Source: Clostridia bacterium (lineage in GTDB: Bacteria > Bacillota > Clostridia > Oscillospirales > CAG-272). Taken from it: 44,165 nt of DNA. Positions 8,103 through 14,717 of this stretch are shown here, one piece after another (the stretch's first letter is position 1; each line of letters starts with the position of its first letter). The stretch is taken from positions 1 to 44,165 of the forward strand of contig JAFQEK010000160.1 of assembly GCA_017399025.1 (NCBI GenBank), written 5' to 3'. The translations under genes and the position numbers were made by a program. Under the pieces are notes generated by a model. It worked only from the letters and a program-made list of their open reading frames with translations, searched no databases and was not told where the DNA came from.

Positions 8103-8431
8103 CAGAAGTGCATGAATTTCTCAACGTCAAGGATAAATACGGTTGCGCCGCCGACACATACATCGGCATTGATGGGAGCAACGGAGCCTGCCGCACCCAT
8201 TTGCATGGAAGCGGAAGGAATGCTCTTCACGCGTTTCTTGCTGTGAGCCTTGATGATTTCCAATGCACGGTTGACTCTGTTATCGTCAACCCCGACAAAA
8301 AACGTAGAGTTGCCGTTCAGAAGAAAACCGCCCGTGGAAGATACTTTTGTAATCTGGAAGCCCTCCGATGTCAAGCCGGTGTTGACAAAGTGAGCATCGT
8401 CATTGTTTACAATTGCGATAATCAATTTCAT
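8102..8431 (-). CDS. darA: Cyclic-di-AMP receptor PII-like protein DarA/PstA (YaaQ)
   Basis: A 109-residue PII-like trimeric signal receptor of the YaaQ/DUF970 family, known to bind c-di-AMP in Bacillus, Listeria and Staphylococcus. The N-terminal MKLIIAIVNNDDA strand, TGGFLLNGNSTFFVGVDD (the GGFL-GNxT-G/VD segment that contributes to the ligand pocket) and the C-terminal GGATVFILDVEKF are the expected landmarks. The open frame continues 43 codons upstream, but only this ATG has a purine-rich site (AGGG) in place, and 109 residues is the family length. It heads the darA-holB-ricT operon behind a perfect promoter and a structured leader. Confidence 0.93.
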   Translation of the reverse strand: MKLIIAIVNNDDAHFVNTGLTSEGFQITKVSSTGGFLLNGNSTFFVGVDDNRVNRALEIIKAHSKKRVKSIPSASMQMGAAGSVAPINADVCVGGATVFILDVEKFMHF

Positions 8432-8525
8432 AAGAATTTTCCCTGCCCTTGCTTTCGCAAAGGCGTCCTTTCTTTCGATATTTGCATCGGTTTGACCGCT
8501 GCCCTCCGGCAAACGTTCACTATTA
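8432..8525 (-). promoter_or_regulatory. Structured 5' leader of darA
   Basis: About 90 transcribed bases before the darA start. They contain an 8-bp stem closed by a GAAA tetraloop (GCCTTTGC-GAAA-GCAAGGGC, about 8443-8462) just ahead of the ribosome site, and upstream a GTTTG...CAAAC stem enclosing GCC-GGAG-GGC. No recognised riboswitch class was identified. Confidence 0.4.
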
Positions 8526-8531
8526 TTTATT

Positions 8532-8560
8532 ATTATAACAAAAAACCTATGCTTTGTCAA
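8532..8560 (-). promoter_or_regulatory. darA operon promoter
   Basis: Leftward TTGACA, 17-base spacer, TATAAT; perfect match to the housekeeping consensus. Confidence 0.9.
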
Positions 8561-8598
8561 CGAAAACCGCCAAGAAGGAAAGAGAAAATTTCAGAAAT

Positions 8599-8967
8599 TT
8601 ATTTTTTCGGATGTCCGCGGAAGATCAAAGCAAAGAGATAACCGAAAAATGCCGCAGCTGCAATTCCTGCTGCAGTGCCTGTAAGTCCTCCCGTCAGTGC
8701 GCCGATCAAACCTCTCTCATCCACAGCCTTTCGGACACCTTTTGCCAAAGAATAACCGAACCCAAGCAGAGGCGTGGTAGCACCGCAACCGGCAAAAGAA
8801 ACCAAAGGCTCATACAGTCCGATCCCCGTCAGAATCACGCCGAGCGAAACATACAGAACGAGAATCCTCGCAGGGGTCATTGCAGTTTTATCGATCAAAA
8901 TCTGCGCGATCAGGCAAATGGTGCCGCCGACCGCAAATGCTTTTATCAAAGAAAATATAAAATCCAT
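8599..8967 (-). CDS. spoVAE: Stage V sporulation protein AE
   Basis: A 122-residue integral membrane protein of the SpoVAE (SpoVAEb) family. In the forespore membrane SpoVA proteins move Ca-dipicolinate into the spore and release it on germination. Four hydrophobic segments are visible (about residues 5-27, 36-58, 64-80 and 87-117), with PARILVLYVSLGVILTG and GCGATTPLLGFGYSLAKG as conserved family stretches. The start has an AGGAG site and sits 21 bases after spoVAD, so it is the last gene of the spoVAC-AD-AE operon. Confidence 0.93.
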   Translation of the reverse strand: MDFIFSLIKAFAVGGTICLIAQILIDKTAMTPARILVLYVSLGVILTGIGLYEPLVSFAGCGATTPLLGFGYSLAKGVRKAVDERGLIGALTGGLTGTAAGIAAAAFFGYLFALIFRGHPKK

Positions 8968-8988
8968 TCTATTCTCCTGTTCTTTTGA

Positions 8989-10005
8989 TCACGCATCCGA
9001 ATTTTCTCCGCTTCGATCCATGGAAAAATGAACCAAGTGCGCAATGCCCGGAATGGCAGCACCCTGTTTCAAGCTGTTCGGACTCATTAACGCACCTGTT
9101 GCAAGATAAAGTACGTTTTTCCATTTTCCGCTTGCCATACCTTTTAGAATATGTCCGCAGATCACGGAAGCACTGCAACCGCATCCCGAACCGCCGCAAT
9201 GAACATCCTGGGACTCCTTTCCGTAAAGCAACAGACCGCAATCGTTATACACGCGTGTCATATCAAAACCTTGGTTTTTCATCAGCGTCAGCGTGATGGC
9301 ATGCCCCTCCAATCCAAGATCGCCTGTTAAAATCAAATCAAAATCATCCGGCTTTTTCCCTGTTTCCGTGAAATAGGTACACAAACTGTCAATCGCGGCG
9401 GGTGCCATAGCTGCCCCCATATTATTGATATCATTAATTCCTTTATCCACAATCACACCCGGCATAACCTCTGTGATATAAGGTCCTTTCCCTTCCTTAC
9501 AAAGAATCAGCGCACCTGCCGCCGTCGCGGTCCACTGCGCGGTCGGCGCGCGCTGTCCCCCATATTCCAGAGGAAAACGGAACTGTCTTTCCGCAGAGCA
9601 GAAATGCGAAGAACTGACTGCCGCCGCTTTTTGAAAATATCCCGCACTGATCATTGCAGAAGCAAGCATGCTTGCCTCTGCAAAGGTGGAACAAGCACCG
9701 TACAATCCGAAATACGGTTTCCCGAATCCGAGCAAGCCGTAAGCCGAGCTCGTACATTGATTCATCAGATCCCCCGCAAAAACAGCTTCCAGAGAGGCGG
9801 GATCGCATTTTCCCCTGGAAAGCGCAAGATTCAAAGCTAGCCTTTGCATTTCGCTTTCGGATTTTTCCCAGGTATCCATACCGAAAGTTCCCGTTTCGTC
9901 ATGCAAATCAAATTCCGAGCCCAAAGGTCCCTCATATTCCTTTTGTCCGACCGCCGCCGCAAAACCGACTGCGCTCGGCGGATTTTTCAGCGAAAGTACT
10001 CTCAC
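8989..10005 (-). CDS. spoVAD: Stage V sporulation protein AD
   Basis: A 338-residue thiolase-fold protein that binds dipicolinic acid and works with the SpoVA channel. Diagnostic segments: AGDLMNQCTSSAYGL, FGLYGACSTFAEA (the thiolase-like Cys region), SSHFCSAERQFRFPLEYGGQR and NDCGLLLYG...GGSGCGCSA. I chose the GTG start that overlaps the spoVAC stop (GTGA) because a GGGGGA site precedes it and the length then equals the B. subtilis protein; the ATG 27 bases upstream (10032) would add residues inside the spoVAC reading region. Translation is probably coupled to spoVAC. Confidence 0.93.
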   Translation of the reverse strand: MRVLSLKNPPSAVGFAAAVGQKEYEGPLGSEFDLHDETGTFGMDTWEKSESEMQRLALNLALSRGKCDPASLEAVFAGDLMNQCTSSAYGLLGFGKPYFGLYGACSTFAEASMLASAMISAGYFQKAAAVSSSHFCSAERQFRFPLEYGGQRAPTAQWTATAAGALILCKEGKGPYITEVMPGVIVDKGINDINNMGAAMAPAAIDSLCTYFTETGKKPDDFDLILTGDLGLEGHAITLTLMKNQGFDMTRVYNDCGLLLYGKESQDVHCGGSGCGCSASVICGHILKGMASGKWKNVLYLATGALMSPNSLKQGAAIPGIAHLVHFSMDRSGENSDA

Positions 10006-10448
10006 ATCAGCATCCCCCATATCCAATAACAAAAGCCGTAAAGCACAGAGGTCAGAATCCCGTAAACGATCACGGGCCCCGCAATCGTAAACATTTGTGC
10101 ACCCACCCCCATGACGAGACCTTCGCTTTTATCGTCAATGGCGGGAGAAGCCACGGCATTGGCAAAACCCGTGATCGGAACCAGCGTTCCCGCTCCCGCA
10201 AATTTGGCAATATCATCAAAAACACCAAGCCCTGTACAAAGTGCCGCCAAAAAGATCAGCGTAACGGGAACCAATGTTTTGGCATTTTCTTCCGTCATCT
10301 CCAAAGTTAAAAATCCCTCCAGCAATGCCTGGGCAAACGCACATATCAGTCCGCCCACCAGAAACGCATGGAAACAGTCTTTTGCAAGAGGCGATTTCGG
10401 CGCGCGCGCTTTCACGAATTTCCGATAGGTGTTATTATCCATATTCAT
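10002..10448 (-). CDS. spoVAC: Stage V sporulation protein AC
   Basis: A 148-residue membrane protein of the SpoVAC family, the proposed mechanosensitive channel component of the dipicolinate transporter. A polar N-terminal 25 residues is followed by four hydrophobic segments: HAFLVGGLICAFAQALLEG, TLVPVTLIFLAALCTGLGVF, GTLVPITGFANAVASPAI (a conserved loop) and IAGPVIVYGILTSVLYGFCYW. It is the first gene of the operon. I could not fix a sigma-G promoter in the roughly 100 bases upstream, though that would be expected. Confidence 0.93.
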   Translation of the reverse strand: MNMDNNTYRKFVKARAPKSPLAKDCFHAFLVGGLICAFAQALLEGFLTLEMTEENAKTLVPVTLIFLAALCTGLGVFDDIAKFAGAGTLVPITGFANAVASPAIDDKSEGLVMGVGAQMFTIAGPVIVYGILTSVLYGFCYWIWGMLM

Positions 10449-10548
10449 AAAATAAAATCCTTTCCGAATTGATAAATTCCGACACTCTTATTTTTCCTCA
10501 ATTCACAGTATTTATTTATATAACTTTTCAAGAAAAACGGAAAAAACC

Positions 10549-10576
10549 TTGACTTTTTTAAAAAATGTGCTACAAT
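10549..10576 (+). promoter_or_regulatory. Ferredoxin gene promoter
   Basis: TTGACT, 16-base spacer, TACAAT, about 70 bases ahead of the ferredoxin start. Confidence 0.8.
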
Positions 10577-10644
10577 ATATTTACAAGGTATGCAGATTTG
10601 CTGCGTATACTCAAATTTTACAATTCGGAAAAGGAGATCCTACT

Positions 10645-10818
10645 ATGCCTTACGTTATTAATGCTGACACATGTCTCGGTTGCGGCGCTTGTGCAGACGG
10701 TTGCCCCGTTAGCGCTATCGTTGAAGAAGACGGCAAATATGTAATCAATGCTGATGAATGCATTGACTGCGGCGCTTGCGCAGGTACTTGCCCCGTTGGT
10801 GCTCCCGAAGCTCAATAA
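10645..10818 (+). CDS. 2x[4Fe-4S] ferredoxin, clostridial type
   Basis: A 57-residue bacterial ferredoxin carrying two [4Fe-4S] clusters, an electron carrier for anaerobic oxidoreductases and hydrogenases. Two CxxCxxCxxxCP motifs are visible: CLGCGACADGCP around residues 11-22 and CIDCGACAGTCP around residues 39-50, arranged as the usual pseudo-two-fold repeat. The start is fixed by an AAAGGAG site eight bases upstream; upstream ATGs in frame have no site. It has its own promoter and terminator, so it is monocistronic. Confidence 0.97.
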   Translation: MPYVINADTCLGCGACADGCPVSAIVEEDGKYVINADECIDCGACAGTCPVGAPEAQ

Positions 10819-10833
10819 TCGAAAACAAAAAAG

Positions 10834-10870
10834 ATAACGGATTCCGTTTTGGAGTCCGTTATTTTTGTTT
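10834..10870 (+). terminator. Ferredoxin gene terminator
   Basis: Stem ATAACGGA/TCCGTTAT followed by a T-rich run (ATTTTTGTTTTT). Confidence 0.88.
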
Positions 10871-10958
10871 TTCTTCCCGCTCCGTTCTTCCTTTCCTGAG
10901 AAAAAATAAAGAAAGATTCTTAATTTTTTTGAAAAACATGTTCTTTTGCTTCGGATTG

Positions 10959-10967
10959 TGGTATAAT
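10959..10967 (+). promoter_or_regulatory. Extended -10 promoter of the cross-bridge operon
   Basis: TG-G-TATAAT extended -10 box about 60 bases ahead of the ATP-grasp gene. The -35 region is weak, which is normal for extended -10 promoters. Confidence 0.65.
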
Positions 10968-11029
10968 GAAAAAGTATATATGCATAATTTTGCCAAAAAT
11001 CCAATCAGAAATGAGGTATTATAAAAAAT

Positions 11030-12247
11030 ATGAATATAAACAAAAAAATCATTCCCGTTCTGCTCGGCGCAGATCTGAACTGCTACAGCGTTGCCCGCGC
11101 ATTTCACGAAGCGTTCGGTGTAACATCCCACGCCTTCGGCAGATATGAGCTTGGGCCGACCAAATACAGTAAAATCGTAAAATTCAACAGCATGGAGAAA
11201 GCAGATGATCCCACAGTGCTTCTCCCCGTATTGGAAGCCTTTGCAAAAAAACATGAGGCTGCGCTTCTGATTCTCATCGGCTGTACCGATGCGTACGCAG
11301 ACCTGATCATCGAAAACAAAGAATTTCTTTCCCGTTATTATTTTTGCTCCTGTCCGAGAGCCGAGCTTGCCAAAACGCTGATCTCCAAGGAAGCCTTTTA
11401 CGAAATGTGTATTTCGCACGGTATGGATTTTCCGAAAACCGTGATCGTTAAAGATTCATCCGAAATAAACAAGCTTTCCGCTCTTCCTTTCTCTTATCCC
11501 GTCATCGTAAAGCCGTCCAGCTCCATCCGTTACTGGCAGAATCCTTTTGACGGAATGAAAAAAGTATATAAAGCGGAAACTCCCGAACAGGCAACGGAAA
11601 TCGCCAATACCATCTTTTCTTCCGGTTATGACGATTCCCTTATCATTCAGGATTTCATTCCCGGAGACGATTCCCGCATGTACGTCCTGACTGCTTACTG
11701 CGATCAAAGCGCAAAAGTAAAAATGATGTGTCTCGGACACGTTCTTCTGGAAGAACATACCCCTAAGGGCATCGGCAATCATGTTGCCATTCTGACCGAA
11801 TATCACGATGCGCTCCTGCAAACCGTTCGCACATTCCTGGAATCTGTCGGCTATACGGGATTTGCCAATTTCGATATCAAATTTGATACCCGCGACGGAA
11901 AATTCAAAATTTTCGAAATAAATCTCCGTCAGGGCAGAAGCAATTATTACGTTACCCATTCGGGCGCAAACATTGCAAAGCTTCTCGTTTCCGATGCCAT
12001 GGATGAATTGGACGAAGAAGCGCTGATCATCCGCGAACCTTCCTTCTGGCATACCGTTCCGAAAAAGATCATATATTCTTATATCAAGGATGAAGAAACT
12101 CTGAAATCCGTGAAAACACTCGTAAAGAAAGGAAATACGGCTTCTTCTTTCTTTTACAAATATGATCTGCGTATGAATCCTCTGCGTTTTGCTTACGTCA
12201 TGATTCATAATCAAAGATATTTCAAGAAATACAAGCTCTATCCCTGA
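11030..12247 (+). CDS. ATP-grasp D-aspartate ligase-like enzyme
   Basis: A 405-residue cytosolic ATP-grasp carboxylate-amine ligase. The N-terminal PVLLGADLNCYSVARAFHEAFG and TKYSKIV segments and the overall length match the D-aspartate ligases of Enterococcus and Lactococcus (Aslfm type), which attach D-Asp to the lysine side chain of the peptidoglycan precursor. ATP-grasp landmarks are the nucleotide-binding Lys161 in VIVKPSS, the E-F-I backbone region IIQDFIPGDDSRM and the metal-binding E296-I-N298 in FEINLRQGRSN. An Asp/Glu racemase follows within 22 bases and a Mur ligase after that, which is the context expected for D-Asp cross-bridge synthesis. Other amino-acid ligase activities remain possible. 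Confidence 0.8.
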   Translation: MNINKKIIPVLLGADLNCYSVARAFHEAFGVTSHAFGRYELGPTKYSKIVKFNSMEKADDPTVLLPVLEAFAKKHEAALLILIGCTDAYADLIIENKEFLSRYYFCSCPRAELAKTLISKEAFYEMCISHGMDFPKTVIVKDSSEINKLSALPFSYPVIVKPSSSIRYWQNPFDGMKKVYKAETPEQATEIANTIFSSGYDDSLIIQDFIPGDDSRMYVLTAYCDQSAKVKMMCLGHVLLEEHTPKGIGNHVAILTEYHDALLQTVRTFLESVGYTGFANFDIKFDTRDGKFKIFEINLRQGRSNYYVTHSGANIAKLLVSDAMDELDEEALIIREPSFWHTVPKKIIYSYIKDEETLKSVKTLVKKGNTASSFFYKYDLRMNPLRFAYVMIHNQRYFKKYKLYP

Positions 12248-12269
12248 GTATCCGGAGAAAGGCTGTATT

Positions 12270-13004
12270 ATGACAAAAACTCTCGGAATCCTCGGTGGAT
12301 TGGGACCTGCTGCCAGCGTCTATTTTTATCAGCTGATCACGGAACATACAGAAGCGCGCTGTGATCAGGATCATCTCGACATCATTCTGATCAGTAAGGC
12401 TTCCATTCCCGACCGAACGGATTATATTCTCGGAAAAAGCGAAGAATCGCCTCTCCCTGCCATGGAGGCGGGCGTAAAAAAGCTTGCCGAATCGGGCGCG
12501 CAGATTATTGCCATCCCCTGCAATACCGCGCATTACTTTTATGATGAGATTGAAAAAATTTCTCCCGTTCCGGTGTTAAACATCGTCAAGGAAACGGTTC
12601 TGCTCGCAAAAGAAAACGGAATCCGAAAGCTCGGCATCATGGCTACTGAGGGAACTCTCCATGCAGGCGCGTATCAACAGGCTTGCGCATCCCTGAGTAT
12701 GGAATCCGTTCTCCCCTGTGAATCTTCAAGAAAGATACTCATGAATATCATTTATAATGATATCAAAACCGCAAAAAATCCCGATATGAATGCATTTCTT
12801 GCCGTTGCCGCCGAGCTTTACGCAAACGGAGCGGAAGCCATCGTTCTCGGCTGTACCGAGCTTTCTCTCATCCGCGGTCTTGAAGCGTATCCCCAGTTCC
12901 GTTTTATTGACTCCCTGCACGTTCTTGCTTTCCGTGCCATTGAATCCTGTGAAAAAAAGCCTTGCGGATTTCCCGCAATCTTCGGCAAAAGAAAATATAT
13001 CTGA
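12270..13004 (+). CDS. Aspartate/glutamate racemase
   Basis: A 244-residue cofactor-independent racemase of the Asp/Glu racemase family, interconverting L and D forms by a two-cysteine mechanism. Both catalytic cysteines are present: Cys84 in IPCNTAH and Cys195 in LGCTEL. The N-terminal LGILGGLGPAAS substrate-anion site is intact. Aspartate racemases begin MGxLGGLGPxAT, so aspartate is the likelier substrate; glutamate racemase (MurI) usually has a different N-terminus (IGVFDSGxGG). Its place between the D-Asp ligase-like gene and a Mur ligase supports D-Asp supply for peptidoglycan. Confidence 0.88.
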   Translation: MTKTLGILGGLGPAASVYFYQLITEHTEARCDQDHLDIILISKASIPDRTDYILGKSEESPLPAMEAGVKKLAESGAQIIAIPCNTAHYFYDEIEKISPVPVLNIVKETVLLAKENGIRKLGIMATEGTLHAGAYQQACASLSMESVLPCESSRKILMNIIYNDIKTAKNPDMNAFLAVAAELYANGAEAIVLGCTELSLIRGLEAYPQFRFIDSLHVLAFRAIESCEKKPCGFPAIFGKRKYI

Positions 13005-13025
13005 ATCCAGAAAGGAATTTCCCTC

Positions 13026-14519
13026 ATGCAAGCCTTAAAAAATCTGCTCGCCGCCATCGGCATTCCCGAACAGAAAATACCGGAACCGGATATGCCGATT
13101 CACGACATTGTGTACGATTCCCGAAAAGCCCGCAGCGGTGTTATTTTCGTCTGCATTGTCGGTGCGGTTGCGGACGGACACCGTTTTGCCGCTTCCGCTT
13201 ATGAAAAAGGCGCACGTATTTTCATTTGCGAAAAGCCGTTGTCTCTTCCCGATGATGCGATCGTCTTTTTCTCGGAAAACACAAGACGTGCATTGGCTTC
13301 TCTTTCCGCCGCTTTCTTTGACCACCCCGAAAAAAAACTCCGTGTGATTGGCGTGACGGGAACAAAAGGAAAATCCACCGTCTGTGAAATGATCCGACAC
13401 ATTTTGTGCGAAAACGGCATTCCATCCGCCTCTATCGGAACCATAGGAATCCGTATCGGTGATACGCTGACGCCGACGGGTAATACAACGCCCGAAAGCT
13501 ACGAGCTTTTCCGTATTTTCTCGAATATGGCGGAAAGAGGAATCCGTTACGCAGTCATGGAGGTTTCCTCTCAGGGCGTAAAGCTGGATCGTATTTTCGG
13601 TATCCGCTTTTTCGCTGCCGTCATGACCAATCTCTCCGAAGACCATATCGGAGGCGCGGAACATCCAGATTTTGAAGATTACAAGCGTTGTAAAAAAGAG
13701 CTGTTCCTGCGTTGCGATCATGCATTTTTCAATATGGACGATCCCTTTTCCGATGAATTTTATGAAATCGCAGATTGCCAAAAACAAACCTATTCTATCA
13801 CGCAGGAAGCAGATTTTTCGGCAAAAGCCATTCTTCCGACCGCAACGGAACGAGGATTCGGCTCTTCGTTTATCCTGACACATAACACCGTCCGACACGA
13901 TGCATTCGTTCCTTTTCCGGGTACGTTTTCCGTCAGTAACGCTTTGGCTGCGATTGCGGTTTCCTCTCTTGCAGGAATTTCTCCCGAAAAAGCCTCCGAA
14001 GCGCTTTGCAATGTCCGTGTGGGCGGACGCTTTGAAATCGTTCCGACCGCACTTACGGACGTTACATTCGTGATTGACTACGCGCACAACGGAGAGAGTC
14101 TCAGCGCCGCTCTTCGCGCGCTCCGCGTGTACCGTCCAAACCGTCTGATCTGTCTGTTCGGCTCCGTTGGCGGCAGAACGGAAATCCGCCGCCGCGAGCT
14201 TGGGATTGCCGCCGCTTCTTACGCTGACTTTACCATTCTGACTTCGGATAACCCGGATAAGGAACCTGCTTCCGAAATCATTGCGGATATTGCAAAACAT
14301 ATAAAAAATGCAAATTATGTTTCCGTTTCCGACCGAGGGGAAGCAATCGCTTATGCCGTTTCTGTTGCCGAACCGGGCGATATCGTGCTTCTGGCAGGAA
14401 AAGGACACGAAAACTATCAATTGATCAACGGCAAAAAAGTTCCGTTCTCCGAACGGGAAATTCTTTGTGCAGCCGCAAAGGAAGCCGCGCTTACCGAACA
14501 GAGCAATTTTCATTTATAA
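13026..14519 (+). CDS. MurE-like UDP-MurNAc-tripeptide synthetase
   Basis: A 497-residue Mur ligase. ATP-binding TGTKGKST is at residues 111-118, with a substrate region TTPES and VMEVSSQG (UDP-MurNAc-dipeptide contacts), SNALAAIA and DYAHNGESL in the middle and C-terminal domains. The position that sets amino-acid choice reads DNPD (408-411), whereas meso-diaminopimelate enzymes carry DNPR; this argues for a non-DAP substrate such as L-lysine, although the family is divergent. Third gene of the operon with ligase and racemase (21-base gap), so likely peptidoglycan stem-peptide synthesis. A second copy of murE elsewhere in the genome is possible. Confidence 0.85.
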   Translation: MQALKNLLAAIGIPEQKIPEPDMPIHDIVYDSRKARSGVIFVCIVGAVADGHRFAASAYEKGARIFICEKPLSLPDDAIVFFSENTRRALASLSAAFFDHPEKKLRVIGVTGTKGKSTVCEMIRHILCENGIPSASIGTIGIRIGDTLTPTGNTTPESYELFRIFSNMAERGIRYAVMEVSSQGVKLDRIFGIRFFAAVMTNLSEDHIGGAEHPDFEDYKRCKKELFLRCDHAFFNMDDPFSDEFYEIADCQKQTYSITQEADFSAKAILPTATERGFGSSFILTHNTVRHDAFVPFPGTFSVSNALAAIAVSSLAGISPEKASEALCNVRVGGRFEIVPTALTDVTFVIDYAHNGESLSAALRALRVYRPNRLICLFGSVGGRTEIRRRELGIAAASYADFTILTSDNPDKEPASEIIADIAKHIKNANYVSVSDRGEAIAYAVSVAEPGDIVLLAGKGHENYQLINGKKVPFSEREILCAAAKEAALTEQSNFHL

Positions 14520-14526
14520 TCTTCAT

Positions 14527-14575
14527 AAAAAAGCTTACAGCATGAGAAAAAATCCTCCATGCCGTAAGCTTTTTT
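14527..14575 (+). terminator. Bidirectional terminator between murE-like and PBP genes
   Basis: Stem AAAAGCTTAC-GCATG / CATGC-GTAAGCTTTT with single mismatches, ending TTTTTT; the A-run on the other side allows leftward use for the converging PBP gene about 140 bases away. Nothing else is seen in 14576-14717. Confidence 0.85.
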
Positions 14576-14717
14576 GCTCTCTCGGAAATTGCACAAAATC
14601 AATCTCGCCGTTTTGCATTGCCTGAATACAAGAAAAACTACGATAGGCTGAGCACACAGATTGCAAAGCAATCCGTTATCGAGTGGGCGTTGCCCAGTTT
14701 TTTAGTTGTTATCGGAT

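Noticed and set aside
8432..8560. 43-codon N-terminal extension of the c-di-AMP receptor
   Set aside because: It reads through the -35 box and the leader hairpins, lacks a ribosome site and would exceed the family length.
13035..14513. 492-residue leftward frame opposite the murE-like gene
   Set aside because: Shadow of a strongly supported Mur ligase.
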